Notes: generated from the letters alone by a model not told the origin. Numbered from the stretch's first letter, positions 1 through 6,930 are shown. The stretch: 20,266 nucleotides of DNA from an uncultured delta proteobacterium (GCA_903897985.1 CAIUDS010000486.1:1-20266), one strand, 5' to 3'. Made by a program: numbers and translations.

Positions 1-18
1 GGTTATTGATAATACTGG

Positions 19-39
19 ATTCCCGGTCAAGCCGGGAAT
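19..39. repeat. Perfect 8-bp palindrome at window edge
   Basis: ATTCCCGG (19-26) and CCGGGAAT (32-39) pair around the loop TCAAG. It lies downstream of the small minus-strand lipoprotein gene, so it could end that transcript. There is no T-run, and the phrase is a common dispersed intergenic palindrome in bacteria. Confidence 0.6.
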
Positions 40-109
40 GACATAAAGGGATGCCGGGACCATTTTTCAACACCCTGCAAGACTAGTTTCCGTCGGCAAG
101 AAAAGAAAT

Positions 110-226
110 TTACTGGAGCGGGATGCCCTGGAAGGTGGCCGGGGCCGGTTTTTTGCCCAGGCTCGCGCAACCCGCGCCCAAGACCAGCGCCAACCAAATA
201 ACGCCGAGTTTGTTCCCCAGCTTCAT
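110..226 (-). CDS. Small 38-residue lipoprotein, function unknown
   Basis: This short ORF reads M-K-L-G-N-K, then a hydrophobic stretch VIWLALVLGAG and a lipobox LGAGC, so Cys20 would be lipidated and the mature peptide would be only 19 residues (CASLGKKPAPATFQGIPLQ). The start is supported by AGGCGGTGA, one base off the ideal Shine-Dalgarno, at 240-232 with a 5-base spacer. It stops at TAA (112-110). The layout (signal peptide, Cys, short Lys/Pro/Ala-rich tail) resembles entericidin-like and other tiny lipoproteins, but I cannot place it in a named family. It is divergent from the kelch lipoprotein gene at 384. No convincing promoter was seen on this strand. Membrane anchoring is inferred from the lipobox. 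Confidence 0.62.
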   Translation of the reverse strand: MKLGNKLGVIWLALVLGAGCASLGKKPAPATFQGIPLQ

Positions 227-282
227 CCGCGTCACCGCCTGCCCGTTTAGCGCTTGGTTCGATCGGAATGCAAATCCTCCCG

Positions 283-308
283 GGCGGATGCCATCCCCGG
301 CGTCCGCC
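283..308. repeat. Strong stem-loop between two divergent lipoprotein genes
   Basis: GGCGGATGCC (283-292) pairs with GGCGTCCGCC (299-308) around the loop ATCCCC. This gives a 10-bp stem with one G-U pair. It sits just upstream of the TTGACA at 315. It could be an operator, a terminator for upstream reading, or a dispersed element; there is no T-run. Confidence 0.5.
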
Positions 309-314
309 TCCGGC

Positions 315-343
315 TTGACATTTGACCTTTGATGGGCTTCTAT
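315..343 (+). promoter_or_regulatory. Candidate sigma70-type promoter for the kelch lipoprotein gene
   Basis: A perfect -35 TTGACA (315-320) is followed after 17 bases by a weak -10 TTCTAT (338-343). The -35 is convincing and the -10 is not, so the exact start is uncertain. The gene's Shine-Dalgarno AAGGAGTGA lies further downstream, just before the ATG at 384. Confidence 0.35.
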
Positions 344-383
344 CCTGAAAGAGATTGATTCCGCGTGGAAAAGGAGTGACCCA

Positions 384-1823
384 ATGAAAAGATCGGCCTT
401 GAAGATCGAGTTTGCAACAGCCTTGGCAATCGCTTTGATTTATTCCTGCGGCGAAGCTCCGAGCGGAGCTGGCCGGCCCAGCCTGGACCAGGTCCCGGAA
501 TTCGGCATCGCCCCGAGAGCCTTGACCACCCTCAACACCAAGCTCAACAAAACCGGCCTTCCACTCCCGCTCACCAACTCCACGGACGCGGTCTTTAAAT
601 TCTCCTGCACCGCGGGCCCCTGCGCCTATAAATGTAGCCTGGACAGCGATCCTTGGCAGAAATGCAAATCCCCCAAATCCTATACCGGGCTCCTCGAGAG
701 TTCCCATACCTTCAAGGTCAAGGCCTCCAATGCTTCCGGCCGCAAGGACAAGACCCCGGCCGCTTACACCTGGCAGATCAAATTCCACGACCTCTGGATG
801 CCCACCTCCATGGTCAACGCGCCCGCGGGCCGCAAATGGTTTGGCGCGGTCTGGACCGGGACCCAGATGATTGCCTGGGGAGGCTATAACGGCGCCAACG
901 ATTTTAACACCGGCGGCAAGTATAACCCGGCCACGGATTCCTGGAGCGCAACCTCGACTGTGAACGCGCCCTCGGCCCGGCGGCTTTTTGCCTCGGCCTG
1001 CAGCGGGACCGAGCTGCTGGTTTGGGGCGGGTGGGACGGATCGGTTTTGGGCACCGGCGGGAAATACAATCCCAGCACCAATAGCTGGACCGCCATCTCG
1101 ACCGCTAATGCCCCGGCGGCCAGAAGCTACCCGCGGGCGGTCTGGGACGCCGCCGACTCGAAAATGCTGGTCTGGGGCGGTCTAAGCGGCGGACCCCTGA
1201 ATGACGGCGGGATTTATAATCCGGGCAACAACTCCTGGACCGCCATGACCGCTTCCAATGCCCCCGCGGGCAGGTATAACCACACGATACTCTGGACCGG
1301 CGACCGGATGGTGGTCTGGGGGGGCTTTGGCAATTCCAATTACTATAATAACGGCGGAAGCTATGACCCGATCGGAAATTCCTGGATCGGGGTGAATACC
1401 GTGAACGCGCCCGCGGGCAGGGAAAATCACCAGGCCGTCTGGACCGGCTCCCGGATGATCGTCTGGGGAGGGGATGACGCCGGCGGGGATTTCAACACCG
1501 GCGGAATTTATTACCCGGGCGGTTATGCCTGGGATAAATTGACTTCCACCACCAACGCGCCCGCGGCCCGCAAATGGTTTGGCGCGGTCTGGACCGGCTC
1601 GAAAATGATCGTCTGGGGAGGAAACAACACCACTTCGGGATACTTCAACACCGGCGCGCTCTACGATCCGGGGACCGACACCTGGACCCCCACCGACCTC
1701 GGCAGCGCCCCGACCGCACGCGATTGGCACACCGCCATCTGGACCGATAGCGAAATGATCATCTGGGCGGGCGAAGAGGGCATCGTCTCGCGCGTGAACA
1801 CCGGCGCCCGATATATTCCATAG
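384..1823 (+). CDS. Kelch-repeat lipoprotein with seven-bladed propeller
   Basis: The 479-residue product begins with a signal peptide and lipobox IYSC (Cys22), so it should be a membrane-anchored, exported protein. Residues about 60-131 form an Ig-like module of a type seen in secreted proteins, with several Cys (KFSCTAGPCAYKCSLD, WQKC) and the run SSHTFKVKASN. From about residue 137 there are seven repeats of 45-49 residues built on NAPAGR...WTG..M.VWGG...NTGG.Y.P...W, i.e. kelch blades. The last repeat lacks the closing W strand, but an extra DLWMPTS strand precedes blade 1, which would close the propeller ring. The start has a good Shine-Dalgarno (AAGGAGTGA). Kelch propellers usually bind proteins or glycans; no catalytic residue set is visible and the ligand is unknown. 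Downstream genes converge on it. Confidence 0.85.
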   Translation: MKRSALKIEFATALAIALIYSCGEAPSGAGRPSLDQVPEFGIAPRALTTLNTKLNKTGLPLPLTNSTDAVFKFSCTAGPCAYKCSLDSDPWQKCKSPKSYTGLLESSHTFKVKASNASGRKDKTPAAYTWQIKFHDLWMPTSMVNAPAGRKWFGAVWTGTQMIAWGGYNGANDFNTGGKYNPATDSWSATSTVNAPSARRLFASACSGTELLVWGGWDGSVLGTGGKYNPSTNSWTAISTANAPAARSYPRAVWDAADSKMLVWGGLSGGPLNDGGIYNPGNNSWTAMTASNAPAGRYNHTILWTGDRMVVWGGFGNSNYYNNGGSYDPIGNSWIGVNTVNAPAGRENHQAVWTGSRMIVWGGDDAGGDFNTGGIYYPGGYAWDKLTSTTNAPAARKWFGAVWTGSKMIVWGGNNTTSGYFNTGALYDPGTDTWTPTDLGSAPTARDWHTAIWTDSEMIIWAGEEGIVSRVNTGARYIP

Positions 1824-1864
1824 CCGCATCGCGCCGGCAATCTGAACGCGGGGCTCAACAACTC

Positions 1865-1881
1865 GCAGGCAAGATGCCTGC
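1865..1881. terminator. Hairpin between convergent genes
   Basis: GCAGGCA (1865-1871) pairs with TGCCTGC (1875-1881) around a 3-base loop. It lies in the 86-bp gap between the stop of the kelch gene and the stop of the opposing decarboxylase-family gene. It could end transcripts from both sides. There is no U-tract, and the phrase also looks like a dispersed repeat, so the terminator role is a guess. Confidence 0.3.
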
Positions 1882-1909
1882 GCCGCCAGCGCTCTTATGA
1901 CCGGCTGCG

Positions 1910-3034
1910 CTATCGCGTAAGCGGAAAAGCGCCCCGCGCTTTCACGGTGGCGGTGATGGCCTGAAGTTTTTCCCAGGTGGTGTTTTTTGGCACTGCATCA
2001 TTGGTCCCCAGCGCCATGCGCCGGCCGTCGCCCATCCTGCTCAGTACCCCCCGCGCATAATCCTGGAGAGCCTGCGGCTCAAGCCCGGCCTGGGCCGTGG
2101 CGTCAATGCCGCCCATGATGAACTTGTCCGGTCCCCAAAGCTTGCGCGCCGTGGCCAGGTCGGGCAAAGTCCCGGTCGGGGGCGTGGCCACATCCACCAG
2201 GCCGTCCAGCTCGAGCTTGCGGATGCGGTCGCCGAATTCGAGCAGATGCCCGCAGGCGTGCATGAGATATATTTTGTCGCCGGCGTGGAGGATTTGAGCG
2301 TATTCGTTGAGCCAGCCCGGGCATTGCAGATCCCAGATTTTGGGCGAGATCAAGGAGGTCGAGAGGTTCTCGTATTGGATGATCACCTCGCCCGGTCCTT
2401 GCGCGGCCGCGCTCACCATCCGGACCAGCATCTGATGCGCGGCCTCGAACAACTCCGCCATCTCTTCCGGATGGTCGTGATAGAAATACCAGAACCGGTC
2501 CACCTCCACCTCCGAGTTGAGCAGCCAGAAGATCGGGCTGCCCAGGATCGAGATGGTGACAATCCCGTCATCGCCGAGACTTTTCTCGGCCAGGTCATAC
2601 AAAAAGGACATGGGCACAAACTCGGCCTGCTCGCACATCCAGGTCAGCACCTTGACATCCTCCAGCGTCTGCACCCGCCGCCGGGTAACCCACGGGAGGT
2701 TCGGCGACTCCTCGTTATAACGATACCGCTCGATCAACTTGCCCACCGGGGTCTCATAACTGGTTTCGGTCTCGGCGCCGGCCTGTTTCGTGCTGGTGGT
2801 CCAGGGCAAGGTCTTGCCCGGCACCGGCGCGGTCACGCGGAACGGAGCGTTGCCGATGAAATTGATCAGATGCCGGAGCATGGCGTCCGCGCCGATCCGG
2901 CGGAAGCCCTCGAGCTGGTCGGTCTTGCCCAGGAAATAGCCGTCTATGCACGGCGACCACGGGATGCGGTCAACATCCTTGCCCCGCAAGGCCGCCATGA
3001 TCCGCTCCCGGCTGCTCATCTTTTCCGTGCTCAT
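1910..3034 (-). CDS. Uroporphyrinogen decarboxylase-family protein (MtaA/CmuA-like)
   Basis: The 374-residue protein has the URO-D superfamily layout: an N-terminal MSSRERIMAALRGKDVDRIPW (residues 6-26) that is typical of the methyltransferase-like branch rather than HemE, a central IQYENLS region, LMHACGH (His259, Cys261) that matches the HxC zinc ligands of MtaA/CmuA methylcobamide:CoM methyltransferases, and GGIDAT (309-313). The third expected zinc Cys near the C-terminus is not seen; the matching stretch reads LGTNDAVP. HemE function is unlikely because no other heme genes are nearby. No corrinoid protein or CoM gene is in the window, so substrate and reaction are open. ATG at 3034 lacks a Shine-Dalgarno; ATG at 3019 (residue 6) is an alternative. 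A promoter on this strand would place the transcript start at or near 3034. Confidence 0.8.
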   Translation of the reverse strand: MSTEKMSSRERIMAALRGKDVDRIPWSPCIDGYFLGKTDQLEGFRRIGADAMLRHLINFIGNAPFRVTAPVPGKTLPWTTSTKQAGAETETSYETPVGKLIERYRYNEESPNLPWVTRRRVQTLEDVKVLTWMCEQAEFVPMSFLYDLAEKSLGDDGIVTISILGSPIFWLLNSEVEVDRFWYFYHDHPEEMAELFEAAHQMLVRMVSAAAQGPGEVIIQYENLSTSLISPKIWDLQCPGWLNEYAQILHAGDKIYLMHACGHLLEFGDRIRKLELDGLVDVATPPTGTLPDLATARKLWGPDKFIMGGIDATAQAGLEPQALQDYARGVLSRMGDGRRMALGTNDAVPKNTTWEKLQAITATVKARGAFPLTR

Positions 3035-3040
3035 GCCGAT

Positions 3041-3069
3041 TTTCTATCAGCAATCCTGGTCTCTGTCAA
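3041..3069 (-). promoter_or_regulatory. Promoter for the URO-D-family gene, possibly leaderless
   Basis: On the minus strand TTGACA (3069-3064), a 17-base spacer and TAGAAA (3046-3041) make a good sigma70-type promoter. A start 7 bases beyond the -10 falls on about 3034, the ATG itself. Its -35 lies back to back with the TTGACA (3095) of the divergent antitoxin operon. Confidence 0.5.
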
Positions 3070-3094
3070 TCTCCACGGTAGTTGGCCATCCGGC

Positions 3095-3123
3095 TTGACA
3101 AAAATCCGAACTGGCTTGATCAT
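3095..3123 (+). promoter_or_regulatory. Promoter of the antitoxin-PIN-nuclease cassette
   Basis: TTGACA (3095-3100), a 17-base spacer and GATCAT (3118-3123, 4 of 6 matches) lie just before the antitoxin ATG at 3143. The 10-base phrase CGGCTTGACA also occurs at the kelch promoter (311-320). The operator for antitoxin autoregulation, if any, is not visible as an obvious palindrome. Confidence 0.45.
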
Positions 3124-3142
3124 AAGTGCCAAGAGACATGAC

Positions 3143-3415
3143 ATGAAGGCAGCCGCTAGAAAACCATCTAATACCAGAAAAGGCCCGGCCGCGGCTCGGC
3201 TGGCGCATGTGCTCAACGAGCTGCCGCCGGACCAGCAGCAGCAGGTTTTGGATTTCGCCCAAGCCCTGCTGACAAAGAAGTCCAAGAAGAAAAGCCGCAA
3301 ATTGAAATTGGACTGGATGGGCGGTCTTAAGGAATTTCGCAATCAGTACACCTCGCTCGAGCTCCAAAAGCAAGCCCTGCAATGGCGAATCGAGCATGCT
3401 ACTCGTAGACACTAA
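3143..3415 (+). CDS. DUF2281-type antitoxin (VapB-like)
   Basis: The 90-residue protein has a basic N-terminus, then LAHVLNELPPDQQQQVLDFA (about 21-40) followed by a Lys-rich linker and WMGGLKEF...YTSLELQKQALQWR (about 60-83). This is the usual shape of DUF2281 proteins paired with PIN-domain toxins: a helical N-terminal segment and a C-terminal tail that binds the toxin. The reading frame runs open upstream to 2246, but that part is antisense to the URO-D gene; ATG 3143 with AAGAGA 6 bases upstream is the sensible start. Its end overlaps the toxin start by 20 bases, the classic antitoxin-first arrangement. Its inferred job is to neutralise the PIN protein; DNA binding is not shown by any motif I recognise. 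Confidence 0.75.
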   Translation: MKAAARKPSNTRKGPAAARLAHVLNELPPDQQQQVLDFAQALLTKKSKKKSRKLKLDWMGGLKEFRNQYTSLELQKQALQWRIEHATRRH

Positions 3416-3800
3416 TGTCTGGCTGGAAGGCCTGCTCGAACAAGAGCAAGCGGACCAGGTCAGGCGGTTTCTGGGAAGCGTTCCCCCGGAATTAATCTTC
3501 ATCACCGATTTCTCCATCCATTCCATCGGGATCATAACCATCACGCGCGGAATGGCCGGGCTGTTCGAAAAATTTATCGCCGATGTTGTCAAGGATCCCT
3601 CCATTCATAAGGTCCGGCTGGAAAATGGGGACCTGGACCTGATCCTGAAAGTCTGCCGCAGTCAACATTTGGACTTCGACGACGCCTACCAGTATGTAGC
3701 CGCGGAAAAATTCGGCCTCACCCTGGTCAGCTTCGACGCCGACTTCGACCGTACGCCCCGCGGCAGAAAAACGCCGAAAGAGATTATAACAAATGGATGA
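3396..3800 (+). CDS. PIN-domain ribonuclease toxin (VapC-like)
   Basis: The 134-residue protein is a single PIN domain: MLLVDTN puts the first metal-binding Asp at residue 5, LDFDDAYQY carries Asp93, Asp95 and Asp96, and SFDADFD carries Asp114, Asp116 and Asp118. PIN toxins cut RNA using Mg2+/Mn2+ held by these acids. The segment FITDFSIHSIGI (35-46) lacks the Glu seen at the second acidic position of many VapC proteins, but TDF-x-x-HSIG is, to my recollection, usual in the branch paired with DUF2281. There is no strong Shine-Dalgarno; translation is probably coupled to the antitoxin through the 20-base overlap. Its own stop overlaps the next gene by 8 bases. Confidence 0.82.
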   Translation: MLLVDTNVWLEGLLEQEQADQVRRFLGSVPPELIFITDFSIHSIGIITITRGMAGLFEKFIADVVKDPSIHKVRLENGDLDLILKVCRSQHLDFDDAYQYVAAEKFGLTLVSFDADFDRTPRGRKTPKEIITNG

Positions 3801-4866
3801 CCTGAATCTTTTTGAACTTCTTGACCGCTATTCGAATCCCACCGGATATGAAAATTTTCTCTCCATCAGCTTGGCCTGGTGCCTGTGCCTGAACTACGAT
3901 GATGGATTTAGAAAACAATTTTTCCAGAAAGTTCTAGTAGGAGTGAATGATAAAGAGGGATGGGAAATCGAAGTTCAAAAACCTATCAAGGTCGGCTCTG
4001 ACCACAAGTACCCCGATCTTGTTTTTTCAAAAGACCAAGAAAGCGCAATTATTGTAGAGGTCAAATATGACGCGGGTATCAGTTATTCCCAAGGTGGAAA
4101 GGAGCTAACACCCGTGGAAGATCGAGATGATGAAGAGCGTTTATGGCTAGATCAATTAGGGTTTTATCGCCGGTGGCTCGACCAATTTAAATCCGAGACC
4201 CACCTTTTTCTTCTAGCGAGGCATTATCAGGATAAGAAAGAAGACGCAATCGTAAATTCCGGAGCAGAAATTATCTATTGGCATGATCTCGGAAAAATGG
4301 ATAGAAGCGTCATGTCCGACATTTCGCGGCAGTTCATATCCTATTTGGAAATGGAGGGGGTTATCATGGAAACCTTACCGGCGGATTTCAAGGAATTAAA
4401 CGCCCAATATCAAAGGGTAAATAGAATCAATAATACGATGCGGTTCATATTACAGGATACCGCCCGGAAACTGAGAGATAACTATCAGATAGAAAACAAA
4501 AACTCAAGGACTCCCAAGCCGTCTCAGGGATGTGCGGAGGGCTACACGTATTTTTTATATGAGTTTCCAGATAAGATTAAGCTGCCCAGGCGAACTCTGC
4601 AGATGACCGCTATTTCGCTGTATATTGATGAAAGGTGGGGAATGGTTCCGGCCATTTCTATAAAAATGGACAACCCTTCTCAATGGAAGAAAATCCTTAG
4701 GAACAATAAGAAATGCGAAGGGGCGGAGGAGAACTTCTATATGAAGAACGATGAGCTTGAATATTATGGACAAGTCGAATTTCAGCCCAAGGAAAGCCTT
4801 GAAACTCAAAGGGAAAGCATCTTCAGGGAATTCATCAGGCTATTGGAAGAACTGGACTCACTATAG
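3793..4866 (+). CDS. PD-(D/E)XK nuclease-superfamily protein
   Basis: The 357-residue protein shows a PD-(D/E)XK core: Glu20 in PTGYENFLS, Pro74-Asp75 in KYPDLVF, then Glu89-Val90-Lys91 in AIIVEVKYD, and a Gln121 motif QLGFYRRWL that fits motif IV of this fold. This resembles PF14281-type proteins, often found in defence or mobile contexts. The C-terminal half (about 190-357) is mixed alpha/beta with no motif I know. The start overlaps the PIN toxin stop (ATGGATGA), so the two are probably co-translated. Base use is clearly more AT-rich than the flanking genes, with many AAA, GAA and ATT codons, suggesting separate acquisition. Target (DNA or RNA, host or phage) is unknown. It may be an effector, or simply a passenger of the toxin operon. 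Confidence 0.75.
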   Translation: MDDLNLFELLDRYSNPTGYENFLSISLAWCLCLNYDDGFRKQFFQKVLVGVNDKEGWEIEVQKPIKVGSDHKYPDLVFSKDQESAIIVEVKYDAGISYSQGGKELTPVEDRDDEERLWLDQLGFYRRWLDQFKSETHLFLLARHYQDKKEDAIVNSGAEIIYWHDLGKMDRSVMSDISRQFISYLEMEGVIMETLPADFKELNAQYQRVNRINNTMRFILQDTARKLRDNYQIENKNSRTPKPSQGCAEGYTYFLYEFPDKIKLPRRTLQMTAISLYIDERWGMVPAISIKMDNPSQWKKILRNNKKCEGAEENFYMKNDELEYYGQVEFQPKESLETQRESIFREFIRLLEELDSL

Positions 4867-5065
4867 AATTTGATCAACGCAGTTGCAGACCATGAAATTT
4901 ATTCGCAGGCTAGTTAATCCACTCGTCTAATATAGAGATGCTCGACTCGGACTAAATGAGCAGGAGCGTCTTTGGCAAGGGATCGAGGCGAAGCAATAAT
5001 TTTCCGAGTCTGATTGCCAAGGTAATTCCGTTGATTCTTCGCCCGAGTATTGATAGGCTGGATTT
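4867..5065. other. Non-coding gap after the nuclease gene
   Basis: This 199-base stretch still looks AT-rich at its left end and grades back to GC-rich sequence. It holds a short inverted pair, TTGGCAA and TTGCCAA, about 35 bases apart near 4973-5018. I see no convincing promoter, tRNA or attachment site. It may mark the right edge of the acquired segment. Confidence 0.4.
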
Positions 5066-6028
5066 ATGGACCAAGCGCCTTCGCGTTTCCCCTTGCAGGC
5101 CGCGGAAAAAATTCTGAAGGCTGGAAGAAGTCTCGGCTTGGTCATGGGCATGATCCAACTGGAAATGGAATTCGAGGCAAGGCTCGATCCCCAGCGGCTC
5201 CGCCGCTCCCTCGATCTGCTCCTCATTCAGCATCCCATCCTCGCCTGCCGCCTTGATGCGCAGGCGGGAAAATCTTTTTGGCAATGGTCGGAAACGAAAG
5301 AGCCTCTGCTCTTGCTCACTCAGAGCCCGGAAGCATTCGATCAATTCCGGATCAGCCTGGCCGATCCTGCTCAAGGCCCGCAACTATCCGCCTGCCTCTG
5401 GCAACGGCCCTCGGGCGCCAGCCTGTTGCTCAAGGTTACGCACGAGGTGAGCGACGCGGGCGGGGTGAAAGAAATTGGAATGGATTTCGCCGGCCTTTAC
5501 ACGCGGCTGGAAAAGGAGCCGGACTATACGCCCGCGCCCAATCTCCAGGGCTCGCGCAGCGGCTGGCAGGTCCTGCAATATCTGCCGCGCCATAAGTGGC
5601 CGGGAATCATCTTCGATTTCCTCAAGGACCTCTGGGCCAATTTCGTGCCCCGGGATTCTGTTACCCTGCCGCTGCCCCTTGATCCGGGCTCGCCCGTGAC
5701 TTATGTGATCCGTCACCTTCCCGCCGAGCGCGTCTCGAGCCTGGCCGGATACGGCCGCAGTCGGAACGCGACCTTGAACGATATGGTGATATCGGCTTTT
5801 TATCGCGCCTTGGCCAAACAGGGCAAAGGCGACAAGACCGCGGCGCTCCGGCTGCAAACCACCGTTGATTTGCGCAGGTATATGCCCGAGGAACGGGCGG
5901 AGGAAATCTGCAACCTCAGCGCCATGGCCTATCCGTTTTTGGGAAAGGAACTCGGCAAAGACTTCGAGCAAACCCTCGAAAGAGTCGCGGCCATTATTAG
6001 ATTTGACAGGGGGAGGGGCATGAATTAG
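5066..6028 (+). CDS. Condensation/acyltransferase-like protein, probably C-terminally truncated
   Basis: The 320-residue protein resembles the stand-alone NRPS-condensation-like/alcohol acetyltransferase group (COG4908 type). LLLIQHPILACRL (51-63) is the family's early motif; THEVSDAGG (125-133) is the active-site segment, a variant HxxxDA of HHxxxDG with His126 and Asp130; NATLNDMVISAFYRAL and TTVDLRRYMP match later conserved blocks. Family members usually run beyond 400 residues. Here the frame stops soon after FEQTLERVAAII with a low-complexity tail FDRGRGMN, and no remnant of the missing part is found before the next gene at 6056, which suggests a deletion. Chemistry would be acyl or peptidyl transfer to an alcohol or amine. 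The start is weakly supported (AGG about 9 bases upstream). It may be a pseudogene. Confidence 0.6.
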   Translation: MDQAPSRFPLQAAEKILKAGRSLGLVMGMIQLEMEFEARLDPQRLRRSLDLLLIQHPILACRLDAQAGKSFWQWSETKEPLLLLTQSPEAFDQFRISLADPAQGPQLSACLWQRPSGASLLLKVTHEVSDAGGVKEIGMDFAGLYTRLEKEPDYTPAPNLQGSRSGWQVLQYLPRHKWPGIIFDFLKDLWANFVPRDSVTLPLPLDPGSPVTYVIRHLPAERVSSLAGYGRSRNATLNDMVISAFYRALAKQGKGDKTAALRLQTTVDLRRYMPEERAEEICNLSAMAYPFLGKELGKDFEQTLERVAAIIRFDRGRGMN

Positions 6029-6031
6029 ATT
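6003..6031 (+). promoter_or_regulatory. Promoter of the MBL-fold gene
   Basis: TTGACA (6003-6008), a 17-base spacer and TAGATT (6026-6031) fit a sigma70-type promoter. It overlaps the last codons of the condensation-like gene, right at the point where that protein departs from its family. Confidence 0.5.
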
Positions 6032-6055
6032 CAGCTTGAGGATCAGAAAACCAAA

Positions 6056-6811
6056 TTGAAGGTAAGCGTAATCGCGAGCGGCAGCCAGGGCAACTGCGTG
6101 CTGCTCAAGTCCGGCCGGCACTCGATCATGCTCGATTTCGGGATCAGTGTTCGCAAGTTCAAGATCCGGCTGGCGGAGTTGGGGGACGAGCTTAACGGTC
6201 TGGACGCGATCTTTATTTCGCACGAGCACCGGGACCATGTTTCGGGTCTGGAGTATTTGTCGCGCAAGGTGAACACGCCGGTGTTTGCGACCGAAGGGAC
6301 CTGGGAGGGGATGGCCTGGCTCGAGCTCGAGAACCGGGTTAAGGTTCGGGCGGGGGACAAGGTCAAGATCGGGGGTTTCGAGGTCCAGCCGTTCCGGGTC
6401 CCGCACGATGCGAGGGAGCCGGTTGGTTATCTGATCGAGGCGGAGGACCGGAAAATCGGGATTTGCACGGACCTGGGTTCGGTGAACCATCTGGTCCGGG
6501 AGCGGCTGAAAGGATCGGACCTGGTGATCCTGGAATCGAACCACGACCCGCAGCTCCTGATCGCGGGCAAATACCCCTGGCCGCTCAAGCAGCGCATCCT
6601 GGGCCGCGACGGGCACCTGAGCAACCAGGACTGCGCCGGGCTGCTCGCGGAGATTTCGCACCCGGGCCTGTGCGCCGCGGTGCTCGCGCATGTCAGCCTG
6701 GACAACAACACGCCCGAACTGGCATTTGAGGCCTCGCGCGGGAAGCTCCCGGAACCGGCCGGCCTGTATGTCACCCACCAGAGAAAGGCCGGGCCGGCGA
6801 TCGAACTGTAG
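6056..6811 (+). CDS. MBL-fold metallohydrolase, YycJ/WalJ family
   Basis: The 251-residue protein opens with VSVIASGSQGNC, the hallmark start of the YycJ/WalJ/VicX group, and carries the metallo-beta-lactamase motif SHEHRDH (His56, His58, Asp60, His61), further ligands His117 and Asp139, and late conserved blocks ESNHD (160-164), GHLSN (186-190) and LAHVS. Length fits the family. These enzymes are two-metal phosphodiesterases; B. subtilis/Bacillus WalJ-type proteins act as nucleases in DNA maintenance. Translation starts at TTG 6056, because the homology begins right there; GAGGA at 6038-6042 is a distant Shine-Dalgarno. It is probably transcribed from the promoter at 6003. No WalK/WalR genes are nearby. 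Confidence 0.82.
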   Translation: MKVSVIASGSQGNCVLLKSGRHSIMLDFGISVRKFKIRLAELGDELNGLDAIFISHEHRDHVSGLEYLSRKVNTPVFATEGTWEGMAWLELENRVKVRAGDKVKIGGFEVQPFRVPHDAREPVGYLIEAEDRKIGICTDLGSVNHLVRERLKGSDLVILESNHDPQLLIAGKYPWPLKQRILGRDGHLSNQDCAGLLAEISHPGLCAAVLAHVSLDNNTPELAFEASRGKLPEPAGLYVTHQRKAGPAIEL

Positions 6812-6821
6812 CATCGGTTGA

Positions 6822-6877
6822 TCCTCCTTCGCCATCATCCTTCGCTAAAGCTACGGATGACAGGAGGCTACGGAGGA
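6822..6877. repeat. Nested extragenic palindrome, copy 1
   Basis: An outer pair TCCTCC (6822-6827)/GGAGGA (6872-6877) encloses an inner pair TCATCC (6835-6840)/GGATGA (6855-6860) with CTTCGCTAAAGCTACGG-like text at the tip. Related GCTACG-containing units occur at 12427-12460 and 13096-13137. It follows the MBL gene and could stop transcription, but it lacks a T-run. Confidence 0.5.
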
Positions 6878-6901
6878 CAGGTAAGTTGATAAGGTGGCCA
6901 G

Positions 6902-6930
6902 TTGACTTTTTTCTTCGATCAACCTATAAA
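6902..6930 (+). promoter_or_regulatory. Strong promoter of the purB-purF operon
   Basis: TTGACT (6902-6907), exactly 17 bases, then TATAAA (6925-6930): five of six matches in each box. The predicted start is near 6937, giving a leader of about 34 bases that contains GGAGGGAG (6960-6967) ahead of the purB ATG. No PurR-type or purine riboswitch structure could be recognised in this short leader. Confidence 0.7.

Noticed and set aside
2246..3142. Long upstream extension of the antitoxin reading frame
   Set aside because: It is antisense to the well-supported URO-D-family gene, and the DUF2281-like sequence starts only near ATG 3143, which has its own ribosome site and promoter.
3396..3800. PIN toxin seen as inactive because the second acidic residue is missing
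   Set aside because: The TDF-x-x-HSIG pattern there appears normal for the branch paired with DUF2281 antitoxins, and the other acidic residues are intact.
5384..6838. 484-codon minus-strand open frame over the condensation-like and MBL genes
   Set aside because: It covers two sense genes with clear motifs and shows no domain of its own.
6822..6877. Rho-independent terminator for the MBL gene
   Set aside because: The palindrome lacks a following T-run and belongs with the dispersed palindromes seen elsewhere in the window.
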